In this document: positions 1-10,569 of the stretch, in pieces
How the letters are laid out: each line of letters opens with the position of its first letter
Position numbering within the stretch: the first letter of the stretch is position 1
Assembly: GCF_910592395.1 (NCBI RefSeq)
Contig: NC_088320.1
Location: 9,362,001 to 9,426,000, forward strand
From: Lineus longissimus
Taxonomy: Eukaryota > Nemertea > Pilidiophora > Heteronemertea > Lineidae
Direction: 5' to 3'
Length of the DNA: 64,000 nt
Notes under the pieces: model-generated
What the model saw: the letters and a program-made list of their open reading frames with translations, nothing else
What the model was told of the DNA's origin: nothing
The model's database searches: none
Translations under genes and position numbers: made by a program

Positions 1-1377
1 CCCTTCGGGGTTTGTGATGGCCTTGTGTCCGGTGTTTCAGGGATTCATAGTCCCCTCCCCGGTTCTTCCCCGGGTCAGGGTTCTGACAAGTCAGCCCCTG
101 TTGGGTCGGATCTTTCTGCCCCCGGGGGACTTCTCCTTCTCCCGGTGGTTCCGGCGAGAAGTTGAAGAAGTCGGTGCGGAGAGGGCCTAGAAAGCCTGGT
201 CGGGGGAAGACTTCGTCTCCCCCCTACTCCTCCTCCGCCGGGACCCCCGCTGGTCAGTGGCAAGGTCCCCGGGCTCGAGAGAGGTTTCGCCCTCTCCTGA
301 CCCCGTCCCCCAGGCTGAGAACTTTCCTTATGGGTGTGTGCCCCCTGGGGAGGGCTTGACGTCGAGCGTCGGTGACCCTTTTTCAAGGATTTGTCCCAGG
401 TTTTCTTGCAAGAACCAGGCGCCGCACACCTTGAGGCGCCCGGTTTTTCTCCCCTCTTTGTGTGCTAGGGTCTCCAGGGATCTCCCGGACAGAACTCTCT
501 GCCTGGTTTGGGCATTGAAGTTCTATGTTGATAAGACTAAGGAATGTGCCGTTTGCCTCCCCAGGCAGCTCCTCTTTGTGTCTTATCGAGAGGGGTTTAC
601 TAGGGAAATAGCTGCTGCTACGGTCGCTAGGTGGTTAGTGGCCACCATCCGGCTGGCCTATTCTATGACTATCGTTTCTCCAGAGCTTTGCCGCCTGGGC
701 ACCATAACGGCCCACGGGATTTTTGCCATCTCTACTTCTTGGGCCGACTATAAGGGAGTGGAGCTAAACGAGGTTTTAGATGCGGCTACGTGGAGTTCCC
801 ACTTCATTTTCTCCCAGTATCATATGCCCGATTGTTCCAAGTTAACAGACAGTATGCTGTCTCTCGGTCCAATTGTCACAGCTCAGCACATGGTCTCGGT
901 GTTTCCCTGTCTAGTCCACTCGTCGAATTTCTCTCTCTCCTGGTGTCATCCTCCCCCCTGAGTTTCAAAAGAGCAGGGGGGGAGGGACATAGACATTTAT
1001 CCGGGCTGTCATGCCGGCACATTTGCCCCGTCTAGATGTCTTAGGGTTGAGCCGCCTAAGACTCTTGGGAGTTTTTTCCGTGGGTCCCTTTTTTGGGTTC
1101 CCCCCATTTTAAATCGCAGCATTTCTTGTAATTCCACAGTGTACGAAATGTGCTGAGCGTTTACCATGTAAGGTTTTTTCCCCTTCTCTAGGGAAGGGTG
1201 GGTTCCCCAGTTTGGCTCGACTTTGTTTTTTCTCAAAGGGTCTTTTGACCATAAGCCTGGGTTGCCCCCATGCTTATATTTCTTGGTTCCCTTGGTCTCA
1301 CCCGTTGGGTTCTGCTATGCGGCTCTGGAGACAGTTCACTTCACTACATGGAAAGTCAACGTTTATCCACCTTGCTG
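1..1377 (+). mobile_element. DIRS-like element remnant (3' part)
   Basis: This GC-rich, C/T-rich stretch contains the recombinase-like frame (257-961) plus a flanking ~400 bp with no further coding. Base composition shifts to AT-rich host-like sequence after about 1.57 kb. The left end lies outside the window. Boundaries are inferred from composition and the recombinase frame only. Confidence 0.4.
257..961 (+). pseudogene. DIRS-like tyrosine recombinase fragment
   Basis: This open frame of 234 residues has a C-terminal ~150 residues that resemble the tyrosine recombinase (phage-integrase fold) of DIRS-type retrotransposons. The segment with the ITAHGIFAISTSWADYKG core, followed by a WSS..IFSQYHM block, matches the family's HxxR box and the following helix/Tyr region. 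In an active enzyme the HxxR arginine helps catalyse strand exchange. Here the fourth position reads Phe (HGIF), so a catalytic residue appears lost. The N-terminal third is proline/serine-rich and may be non-coding or a remnant of the preceding reverse transcriptase/RNase H region. No reverse transcriptase is visible, so the element is truncated by the window edge or decayed. The assignment rests on motif recognition; the first catalytic Arg and the Tyr are not assigned with certainty. Confidence 0.6.
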
Positions 1378-1559
1378 AGTTGTTGGTATTCGATGCAAAA
1401 GTCTGACCTGGGTAGAGTATGAATGACATAAAATTTTCATTTCCTTTGGAAATGTCATTTTATTACTTCATACCTACCCAGGTCAGACATTTTCAAATGG
1501 AAATTTTATGTCGTTCATACTCTACCCAGGTCAGACTTTTGCATCGAATACCAACAACT
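1378..1559. repeat. Large inverted repeat (65-nt arms)
   Basis: Positions 1378-1442 are the reverse complement of 1495-1559, with one mismatch. The loop of ~52 nt holds a further copy of the internal motif TACCCAGGTCAGAC. The structure could be a DIRS-type terminal repeat or a foldback element inserted at the end of the DIRS remnant. No TSD was found. Confidence 0.75.
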
Positions 1560-1777
1560 AGGCACCGCCTAGGTGTAGCTAATCGTCTGACATGGGCATT
1601 TTTCTTTTAAATACACTAATTGCCATGAAGTGTGATATTTTCTGTAAATTTTGAGAGGTTTTATTGTACTTGCCCACGCAGCAGTAACTCTCCTTTATCC
1701 AAGATATTTCCCGTGAAATACTTAAAGCATTGGAGATCACTGCAATTGGAACAATGACAAACAAGAATGTACTTTTT

Positions 1778-2711
1778 GGCTCACCGGAGGGGAGTCCCTA
1801 CCCGTAGTCCGTCATCGTATCCTGTAACTTGAAACATTGTACACAGAACCCCCAGGTCAGGTGACCTCGGACAGTGAATATCAGTCCAATTTGATTCTTG
1901 ACTTTGCCACCAGGGGGCCAGAAGTGGAACCTAAAAAGTGTGATAGCTCTCTAATGAGTGACACGTTTTCGAAAATATTTTCATGATAGATTGTCCTAGC
2001 AAGGATATATCACATATCATACGAGTTCCTTGATTTGAGGTCACAGAGGTCAAATGGTGTAAATTGACTGTTTGAGTGTAACTATGGCATTTTACTTAAT
2101 CACTGAAGCTGTGAACTTGAAATTTTGTACAAATGACTCCCTGTGTCATATTACCGCTGACAGTGAATTTCTGTCTGATCTGATTCTCGACTAGGCCACA
2201 AGGGGGGCCAAACCTAAAAAAGGTAAAAAGTGCAATATCTCACTTATTAGTGACTTGTTATCGATCATATATATGGTAGGTTTTCCTAGCAAGGATACAT
2301 CACATATCCTACCGGTTTTTGACCTAATTTTCAAGTTCACAGAGGTCAAATGATGTGAATTGACCGTTTGAGTGTAACTATGGCACGTTTCTTAACCACT
2401 AAAGCTATGAACTTGAAATTTGGTACACATAACTCCCTATCACATGTTGCCTCCACCGAATTTTGATCCGATCTGATTCTCAACTTGGCCACCAGGAGGC
2501 CAAAACTATGTAAAAAGTGCAATATCTTGCTTGTTAGTGACTAGTTTTGATAATTTTTTCATGGTAGGTACTCCAAGCAAGGATACATCACATGTCATAC
2601 CGACTTTGGTTTGACCTTTGTACTATACATGTAGCATGTTTCTTAACCAGGATGAATTCCTAACCACCAAATATCTGTACGGTGAGCACAATGGCCCCTG
2701 GCTGTTTCATT
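1778..2711 (+). mobile_element. GCTCACC-type non-autonomous element, copy 1
   Basis: It starts GGCTCACCGGAGGGGAGTC and ends GGTGAGCACAATGGCCCC...TTTCATT, so the ends are short inverted repeats (GCTCACC/GGTGAGC). Inside are about three ~300-bp monomers. Each has a TTAACC..GAACTTGAAA block, a GGCCACCAGG block, a CTAGCAAGGATA.ATCACATAT block and an AGGTCACAGAGGTCA block. There is no coding capacity. The architecture (short complementary ends, tandem cores, a hairpin near the 3' end) resembles pearl/Helentron-derived elements; that class is inference. Confidence 0.7.
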
Positions 2712-2803
2712 TCTATTTACTGCTGTTTGACTCAACTTTATACTACTGGAAAGAAGCCAATGAATTGTTTTTACAGTAATAATCAATGTCATTTATTTTG
2801 CAG

Positions 2804-3085
2804 GCTTCCAGCACACAAGTAATGATACAGCTGTGAACAATGGAAACTTGCCACCAATGATGACTGTGCAAAATGGCACAGTCGCACCACAACTCTTCTC
2901 CAACCAATTTGTTCCGCCTCCACTTCTCTCAATGCCACCACCAACTTATGGAGGCAGTCCAACAGCGTATCCATTGTCAATGTACCCCTACTTTGTGCTG
3001 CCTCCCATTGGTGGCTCCACAAGCCCGGTTAATTATACTGCTGGGCCATCTCAGGATCCAAGTGGAAATGACTTGCCAATATCAG
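2804..3085 (+). CDS. Proline-rich protein, internal exon A
   Basis: An acceptor (ttttgcag) at 2803 and a donor (cag|gtaggt) at 3086 bound an open frame entered in phase 1 and left in phase 1. The encoded ~93 residues are rich in Pro, Asn, Met, Ser and Tyr (for example LLSMPPPTYGGSP and YPYFVLPPIGG), a low-complexity composition typical of disordered regions. I do not recognise the protein. Upstream exons are not visible and probably lie left of the window, because the exon starts inside a codon. An upstream GCTCACC element ends only ~90 bp before the acceptor. That the exon is real is supported by composition, splice sites and phase agreement with the next three exons. Confidence 0.6.
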
Positions 3086-3429
3086 GTAGGTTTATAATCA
3101 GGTCAGATTAGAATGGGCATGAAACTTTCAAAACTTCGTTGCTCCTCAAATATTTTCCAAAATAGTCCCTTTTAGTCCCTTCCAAGTTTTAGAAAAAAAA
3201 TACTTCGCACCATATTCTATTTATCTTGTACCACTAAAAAAGCTGAATCTTCTCCTTACAAGCGAAAAACTACAAATAAGATTTTGGTGCAGTTTTTGCC
3301 ATTCTGTCATATAATAGACAAAATTGAGTACATTTTAGTATTTCCAAACAACCTTTGTCTTGCAATCACCTATTTCTTGGTGATGTTAATCATTATCAAT
3401 GTTAGTATTGTTATTGTCATTATTTTCAG

Positions 3430-3470
3430 ACCCCTCGACCCTAAGGTATTTCTACAATCTTGGTTATGAG
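3430..3470 (+). CDS. Proline-rich protein, micro-exon B
   Basis: This 41-nt candidate exon lies between tattttcag and gag|gtaggg. It is entered in phase 1 and left in phase 0, exactly what is needed to join exon A (ends phase 1) to exon C (open from its first base). It encodes a short PSTLRYFYNLGYE segment. Support is splice consensus plus phase only. Confidence 0.4.
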
Positions 3471-3544
3471 GTAGGGTTTCCAAATATTCGGTCATTTATC
3501 TATCATTGCATATACTCCAAAACGAGTGTAGTATTTCAAAATTG

Positions 3545-3866
3545 AACCTGTTAACTGAGTAAGACGCCGTATGACGTCTTGGCCTGAAGGTCGTGCATTG
3601 CTTAAGACGTCATATGGCGTCCTATGTTTGTGACTCACCTAAGCCAAGGCAACACGCAGAAACTCAAAAAAAAAAACTTAGATCGTCAGCACCGTGTAAT
3701 TTACTTTCAGAACACTACGGGCCGTCACTGGTAACAGTTTTTTAGCTGAATCATGGCTACAAGAGGCAAGACGAAGCGACTGTTAGATGACGATGTGTAT
3801 GTGTAATCTAATTAATTACGCAATAGGACACGGTTAACAAATAACAAATTACGCAGTTAACAGGTT
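3545..3866. mobile_element. Small TIR element (MITE-like)
   Basis: The 13-bp perfect inverted ends AACCTGTTAACTG (3545-3557) and CAGTTAACAGGTT (3854-3866) enclose 296 bp. An internal palindromic pair, AGACGCCGTATGACGTCT near 3564 and AGACGTCATATGGCGTC near 3604, is also present. There is no coding capacity. The right end abuts TTAA, as in piggyBac insertions, but the left flank reads TTGA, so the superfamily is unsettled. Confidence 0.55.
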
Positions 3867-4827
3867 AAAGGAGCTTTGTTGATTGGTCTTCTTTGGAATG
3901 CCATACATAATACATAATAACATTATGAGTTCAGTTGTGAAGTTGACATGCAAACTTAGTTCTCTACCAGTATGAACTAGGTAATTTTGTGTGTTCCTAT
4001 ATTACAGACACTGGCATGTGAGGTCTTGCACAACATATTTATATGTGTCTGCATAGTCAGGATATTTATACAATCTTGAGGCTTTTTGTCTGTTGCTGCC
4101 GAATGGGCAGACCTCAAAATGATGAGCGCACATCTGCATTGGAAGAGCGAACTACCAAATATTTGTCCAGTTTGATTCTTGCCAACTAGCTCAATGAAAA
4201 CAAAATGTAAAACTGACTTAAATAGAAAGTTTAAAATCGTTCGAAATACAGTTTACCCGAGAGACAGTAACTCGATATATCACAACTGACCAAATTTCCC
4301 TGCTGAAATATTGCCTCATGGCCTATATTGGGGATTTAAATCGGACGTTCAAGGGGCAAGATCTTGGGGCCAAAGACAGAGGTCGGACATGTTTTGGAAA
4401 ATGACTTCATACCATGTAAAATCCAAGAAGGACGTCCTTGTGTCGCCAACAGGTCAGGTTGGGCACTTGTGAAATTTACACACCTCAGTGCAATGGAGCT
4501 CGATATGACGTAAAATACAATTTTGTGGCGTAGTTTTTTTGGCGGGAAAGGCCACGCAAACGTAAATGGGCCCATATAAGTCATATGCGACCTGATTTCC
4601 GATCCAAAATTTATGGGTCGTTTTGAATGCTTGCTGTGACTACGGTAATGAAAAGCAGTGTGGCTCTAATCTCCTTACTCTTTAAACCACTTAATTTCGG
4701 AACAGTCCTTGATGTTGTCCATGTGGCCCTCTACAGGGTCATTACCAGTGATGATGTAATATGGTCCTGACAATACATGAGAACAATGACTCTGGTCATT
4801 TCATTCAGTAGCTTTAACCTCTTCCAG

Positions 4828-5014
4828 TGCCACAGACTCTCCAATATCCACCTCGGTCAGATCCCTCAGGCACCCCCAATCCCACAGGTGCCCCCCTACC
4901 CAAATGGACGGATGATGTTACAAGGAAGTCATTGCCCTCCACCTGAGGAGTATTGGGCAGAATGTGCGGAAGGTGATATCCCACCTGGTGTCGTTGTTCA
5001 AAATGAATGGAGTG
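4828..5014 (+). CDS. Proline-rich protein, internal exon C
   Basis: The acceptor is cttccag (4821-4827) and the donor is gtg|gtaagt at 5015. The open frame from the first base encodes ~62 residues, first Pro-rich (IPQAPPIPQVPPYPNGR), then a more structured CPPPEEYWAECAEGDIPPG segment. It ends in phase 1, matching exon D. Other CAG acceptors at 4860, 4869 and 4887 would keep the same frame, so the 5' edge may be shorter. No family was recognised. Confidence 0.55.
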
Positions 5015-5318
5015 GTAAGTTAACTAAATTAGCCAAAGTGAAGTATGTTCTGTGTGAAGACAGGAGCCACATTAATTTCTTTGGAACACCACTTTTCTGG
5101 TATTGTCACAATGGAAACATTTATGGCTGGCTTTTGAAGTTTAAATGTAGTATGTTCATTTGGAACATACTAGATGATGAGTTTGTCTGACAACATTTTG
5201 CTCTTTGGAATCCGATCTTAAAAAACTGGGCCTTTAAGCATCAAAAGCACCAAAGTCCTAGTAGGATGGCAAATATAAGCAAGATACCATAAAATAAGCT
5301 TACAAATCAGCGGTTTTT

Positions 5319-5730
5319 GGCTCACCGTAGGGGAGTCTATACGTACTGCAGTGTCCATCATCTTCGTCTGTATCCTGTTTCAAAAACAGTGGCTTGTTAA
5401 TCTTGACCGCAAGGGCTATGAACTTGAAACTTTGCACACAGGACTCCCAATGTCAGATAATATTCCAGTCTTTCCAAATAAGGTTGGTCCAGCTATTAAT
5501 AAGTTTTGTTCAGAAATCGTCCGTCGTCGTCTTCGTCAGTCGTATCCTATTTCAAAAACAGTGGCACGTTTCTTAACCGCTAGGGTTATGAACTCAAAAC
5601 TTTGTATGCATGACCCTCTAGGTCAGTTGACCTTTTACACTGAACTTTGGTCCCATCTGATTACTGACCTGGCCACCAGGGGGCAAAACTGAAAAAGTAA
5701 AAAGTGCCATATCTCGCTTATTATGCCCCA
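5319..5730 (+). mobile_element. GCTCACC-type element, copy 2 (5' part)
   Basis: It starts GGCTCACCGTAGGGGAGTC with CAGTGTCC and GTCGTCGTC tracts, followed by a monomer block. Positions 5461-5616 are identical to 14801-14956. No 3' end follows; the copy runs into a 55-bp tandem repeat. Confidence 0.65.
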
Positions 5731-5880
5731 GTAATTGAACATTTAAAAAATGTCATCCAACAAAAAAAGACATTGAACAATAAAAGTAATTGAACATTTA
5801 AAAAAAGTCATCCAACAAAAAAGACATTGAACAATAAAAGTAATTGAACATTTAAAAAAAGTCATCCAACAAAAAAAGAG
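5731..5880. repeat. 55-bp tandem repeat, ~2.7 copies
   Basis: Units start with GTAATTGAACATTTAAAAAA at 5731, 5786 and 5840 (period 54-55). They are AT-rich and differ only in A-run lengths. The sequence may have been inserted between two GCTCACC-type copies. Confidence 0.8.
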
Positions 5881-5991
5881 TCGGAAAAGAAAAAATCTCA
5901 AAAAAAATTTGATCCAACTGAAAAAGTCATTTTCAAAAATATCATTGAATTGTTTATTCAATGAGATTTTTTTAAATGTTTTGAAATTATT

Positions 5992-7437
5992 GGCTCGCTG
6001 GTACGGTGGGTCTATATGACACCGCAGTGTCCATCGTCCGTCATATCCTATTTCAAAAACAGTGGCACGTTTCTTAACCGCTTGGGCTATGGACTCTTTG
6101 TATGCAAGACCCCCTAGGTCAGATGACCTTCGACTCTGAATTTTGGTTCGGCCTGATTCTTGACTTGGCCACTAGGGGGGCCAAAACTGGAAACATAAAT
6201 AGTGTGATATCTCACTTATTAGCGATTTGTTTTTGATAAAATTTCTCTGGCTGGTACTCCTAGCAAGGATATATCACATATCATACATGTTTTTGATTTG
6301 ACCTACTTCTCAAGGTCACAGAGGTCAAATAGCGTAAATTTGTCATATTAGTGTAACTGTGGCACATTTCTTCACTAATAAAGCAATGAACTTGAAATAT
6401 GGTACACATGACTCCCTACATCATATAACCTCTGACACCGAAGTTCGGTCTGATCTGATTCTCGACTTGGCCACCAGGGGTCCAAAACTAAAAAAGGTAA
6501 AAAGTGCAATATCTCGCTTAATAGTGACTTGTTTTCAATTTCATTTTTATGGTTGGTACTCAGAGCTAGGATACATCACATATCCTACGGGTTTTTGATT
6601 TGACCTTATTTTCAAGGTCACAGAGGTCAAATGGTGTGAATTGGCCGTTTTTGTGTAACTATGGCACGTTTCTTAACGACTAAAACTATGAACTTTAAAC
6701 TTGGTACACATGACCCTCTAGGTCACATGACTTGTGACAGTGATTTTCGGTCCGGTCTGATTCTTTACTTGGCCACCAGGGGCCAAAACCAAAGTGATTT
6801 TCGGTCCGGTCTGATTCTTTACTTGGCCACCAGGGGCCAAAACCAAAAATTTGAATAGTACCATATTTCGCTTATTACTGATTCGTTTTTGATAAAAATG
6901 GTAGATACGCTTTATAGCAAGGATACATCACATATGTGATGGGTTTTTGATTTCACAGAGGTCAAATGGCGTTAATTGGCCATTTGAGCATAACTGTGGC
7001 ACGTTTCTTAACCCCTATGGCTATAAACTTTAGACTTTGTACAAAGGACCCCCTAGATCAGGTGACCTCTGACCCTGAATTTCAGTCTGGTCTGATTCTT
7101 GACTTGGCCACCATGGGGCCAAAAGTGAAAACCTAGAAAGTGTGATATCTCGCTTAATATTAGTGATTCGTTTTCAAAAACATTTTTATGGTAGGTTCTC
7201 CTAGCAAGGATACATCACATATCATCTGAGTTTTTAATTTGACCTGCTTTTCAAGGTCACAGAGGCCAAATGGCATAAATTGGTCATTTGAGTGTAACAA
7301 TGGCACGTTTCTTAACCACTAGAGCTATGAACTTGAAATTTGGTACACATGACTCCCTAGGTCATGTAACCTCGGACACAGAATTTCGATCTGATCTGGT
7401 ACTCAACTCAACTAACATAGGTAAAAAGTGCAATATT
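5992..7437 (+). mobile_element. GCTCACC-type element, copy 3 (multi-monomer)
   Basis: It begins GGCTCGCTGGTACGGTGG, a diverged start, and runs through about five ~300-bp monomers with the family blocks, including AGGTCACAGAGGTCA at 6313 and 6615. It ends abruptly at about 7437 without the usual GGTGAGCACAATGG end, so it is 3'-truncated. Confidence 0.65.
6740..6847. repeat. 54-bp tandem duplication inside a monomer
   Basis: Two adjacent, essentially identical 54-bp copies start at 6740 and 6794 (GTGATTTTCGGTCCGGTCTG). They cover the GGCCACCAGGGGCC block, so this monomer carries two of those motifs. Confidence 0.85.
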
Positions 7438-7956
7438 GGGTCGTCGGTAACGCAGTGCAGACCATTATCGTCAGTTTTTCCGTGGATATGTCTGTGGCAG
7501 CATATGCCTAGCAAACATGCCTAGCAACGGCCATTTTTACTTAGAAAAAATATTTTTAATCATTTTTTTCGAAATTCGCTTCCTACGAATTGTGCGGAAG
7601 CCTCTTTGTCACCAATTTTCAGCAAAATCGGAGTAAAAGTGTATGCGGTGAATCGATTTGTTTCAGCTCAACAGTTTCGGCTGATCGAGAATGCTATGCA
7701 AAACCTCATTCTGTATACGTGACCACGCACACGAAAACATGCCCCAATAAAATCGCTTATTGCACCCAACAAAACCACAGACAATGAAATATCTAACACG
7801 TTTCACGTAATTAAGACTCTTATTAGATACATACTTCTGTATCTCTCTGTGCCGTTGTGTTATCATTTCATAATCACCGATGGAAGTTGGGAATTTTCGC
7901 TAAATGTCAGCGTGCGATCGCCATTTCTTGACGTGTTTGCAACTTGATTCATTTTT
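7438..7956. other. Unassigned interspersed sequence
   Basis: No family signature, TIR or convincing reading frame is visible. It may be an unrelated insertion that cut off copy 3. Confidence 0.4.
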
Positions 7957-8690
7957 AGCTCACCTCTTGGGAGCTTATTAGATACCGTGGCGTCCGTCGT
8001 CCATTAGTGGAGCACGTTTTGTCACTGCTAGGGCTAGATTGCTAAAACTTGGTGTGATGGTAGCTTTGGGCAATATGCCCATGCTTATTTTTCTTTTTCG
8101 CGATATGACCTAGTTTTTGGCCTCCAGGCGGCCATCTTGGAAATTGTTTTTCTGCCTTTTTGGAGCTAATGGTTGTAGGAAGAGTCTGTGACAAAAGTTT
8201 TATGGTGGGTGTATCTAATAAAGTTAAATGACATGTCACCCAGGTTTTTTATTTGACCTGCTTTTCAAGGTCACATAGGTCAAAGTTCACTTTATCACCA
8301 ATAGGTGGCACTTTTCATTTCTATTTGAGCTAGAAGGTTCTAAACTTGTGAGGACATATCTAAGGACCCTCTATTGTACCCCAAAAATTTGTCTCGCTCA
8401 GACTTCAAATATGGCCGCAAGGCGGCCATCTTAAAAATTAAACAAAGTCGTATTGCAACCGAATTTCATGTGATTGTATATCTATGTACTCCCTACAACG
8501 TCCCTGATTTTCAGTCAAATCCATTGATCAATATGGCCACCAGGCGGCCATCTTGAAAATTAAACCAAACTTCATGTCATTATGTATCTATGTACTCTTA
8601 TCAATATCCCTAATTTTCAGTCAAATCCCATTAAAAATATGGCCGCCAGGCCGCCATCTTGAAAATCCAACGAAGTCCTATTAAGTATTA
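7957..8690 (+). mobile_element. GCTCACC-type element, variant with ATGGCCGCC units
   Basis: It starts AGCTCACCTCTTGGGAGCTT with GTGGCGTCCGTCGTCC, has one AGGTCACATAGGTCA site near 8266, then ~110-bp units. Each unit holds a palindromic ATGGCCGCNAGGCGGCCAT block (about 8412, 8533 and 8640). The same unit type appears in the copy near 54.4 kb. No clear 3' end was found. Confidence 0.55.
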
Positions 8691-8901
8691 CTCCTAAACT
8701 GTTGAACAGATGTCAACCAATTATCATAACACATGTACATTCTTTAATAACCCTGAAATTTTGCACACAAGTTTTGATTTTTTTTTTGCATATCCTCTCA
8801 CGGTTTCGCGTATCAGCACAGACAACTCATTGTTTTTGTGACATAATCGGGAATGTCAATGATAAATGTCGACAGGGTTATCTGTGAGTGGACAGTCTTA
8901 T

Positions 8902-8930
8902 CATGCCCCCGCCATAGTGGGGGCATTATG
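8902..8930. repeat. GC-rich palindrome at array start
   Basis: ATGCCCCC and GGGGGCAT pair around a short loop. A CCG/GTCCGCC-rich tract follows immediately (8950-8985), the same 5' layout as in the GCTCACC elements. Confidence 0.6.
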
Positions 8931-9066
8931 CACTTGGGTGGTTTCTGGTCGCCGCCGCCACGTCCGCCTCCGCCGTGCTGAATTCCGGACTATAACTCAG
9001 GAACCCCTTGTTCGGCTGAATTGAAATTTTAGGGGGTGTAGGCCTAGTGTGTCAAAGGGTCCCTTT

Positions 9067-10110
9067 CGATTTTGGGCTCGATCCAAAATCCAATACGGCC
9101 ACCAGCCGCCAACTTAGATTTTTAGAACTTGTGGACCGACGGACTACAAACTTTTGTGGTAAAATTGTCTTCAGTAGGGGAGGTTCCCTATCGATTTTGG
9201 GCATGTTCCAAAATCCAATATGGCCGCCAGCCACCATCCTAGGTTTTCGCATTCCGCTCGTTAACTGAAGAACTGGAGGTCTGACAGACTTCAATCTTTT
9301 TTGGTGTATTGGCCTTCAGTGTAGGAGGTTCCCTATCGATTTTGGGTATGTTCAAAAATCCAATATGGCCGCCAGCCGCCATCCTGGGTTTTCGCATTCT
9401 GCTCGTTAACTGAAGAACTAAAGGTCCGACAGACTTGAAACTTTTGTGGTGTAATGGCCTATGGTAGGGTAGATACCCTACTGATTTTGGGTGCGATCCA
9501 AAATCCAATATGGCCACCAGCCACTAACTTAAATTTTTGTAGTCCGATTGTTAACAAAAGGACTAGAGGTCTGACAGACTTCAAACTTTAGGTTCCCTAT
9601 CGATTTTGGGTGCGTTCCGAAATCCAATATGGCCACCAGCCGCCATCTCAGATTTTTGCATTCCGCTCATTAACTGAAGAACCACATGTCCGACATACTT
9701 CAAGCTTTTGTGGTGTGATGGCCTACGGTAGGGGAGTTTCCCTACTGATTTTGGGCGCAATCCGAAATCCAAGATGGCCATCAGTTGGCATCTTGGATTT
9801 TTAGCATTCCGACCTATAACTCCAGAAGCACTTGTGTGAGGGAGCTGATATTTCTGTGGTATGATCACCTAGGGTAAGGGTGGTGCTCTATATTTTATGG
9901 CCCAATCTGATATCCAATATGGCCATATATTCAATATATCTAATATTCCCATTCCGGATTATAACTCAAGAACAGGTATCCCGATTGATCTCTAAACTCT
10001 ATGGTTTAATAGGGTGGATTGGGGGAGGTTCCCCATCGATTTTGGTCGCACTCCAAAATTCAATATTACCAGCAAGAGGCCATCTTTCCTTAACAGTTAC
10101 ACCCCGTAAC
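9067..10110. repeat. ~145-bp tandem array, 8 diverged units
   Basis: Units are marked by CGATTTTGGG and CCAAAATCCAATATGGCC motifs near 9068, 9194, 9338, 9483, 9601, 9748, 9893 and 10038. They usually also have ATTCCG.TCGTTAACTGAAG and GGTAGGG.AGGTTCCCT. Units are diverged from each other and the last ones are degenerate. The array sits downstream of the 8902 palindrome and is likely the core of a third element family. Overlapping open frames here are repeat artefacts. Confidence 0.75.
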
Positions 10111-10242
10111 TTCAAAACAAGTTTAGTGACAGGCCTGTGGACACTGGTGCCCATGGAGCGGGGATATACATTGCAATTCGCTATATCTAGTCTTATTTTG
10201 ATGGTGTTTTTTTACAAAGTGCTATTTTTCTCATTTTTATAG

Positions 10243-10475
10243 GATGATTCAGTCTATCATCTACCAGTCATTCGGGTGGTATCCGCAGGTAAAGTGGTGT
10301 TGCTGTGCATGCTGTGGAACTGGTGACAAGAAACCAATCAACCAGTCAGCCATGAGATTGACAGGATCGGGAAAGGAGACGCTGTATCTTAGCTGATTTG
10401 TCCTTCGCGTTTTGGTCTTGTTTAACTGTATCATACAAGTTGATTGAATAAAGAAGCCTTGAAATTGAAAATGCA
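10243..10475 (+). other. Possible alternative 3' exon with poly(A) signal
   Basis: A good acceptor (tcatttttatag, ending 10242) is followed 200 bp later by AATAAA (10447-10452) and an A-rich stretch. If spliced from exon C (phase 1) the frame would stop after one codon, giving a truncated protein with this segment as 3' UTR. No protein similarity was found. This is inference from signals only. Confidence 0.25.
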
Positions 10476-10569
10476 TCTCTGAATTTTTAGTGCAAAACTT
10501 GGTAAAATGGTGAAAAATGGCCGATGCCTTATTGGTGCCCTTGTCAGCGCTCTAGCGTCTTCAGTTTTT

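Larger units (their letters stand above)
3086..4827. other. Introns around micro-exon B
   Basis: Apart from exon B (3430-3470) and the TIR element at 3545-3866, I see no gene, known repeat or RNA in this stretch. The minus frame at 4336-4584 is not credible as coding. Confidence 0.5.

Noticed and set aside
9047-9868. Multiple overlapping 64-95-residue frames
   Set aside because: Repeat-unit artefacts of the ~145-bp tandem array; frames on both strands mirror each other.
9067-10110. CRISPR-like array
   Set aside because: Diverged ~145-bp contiguous units without spacers, in a eukaryotic context.
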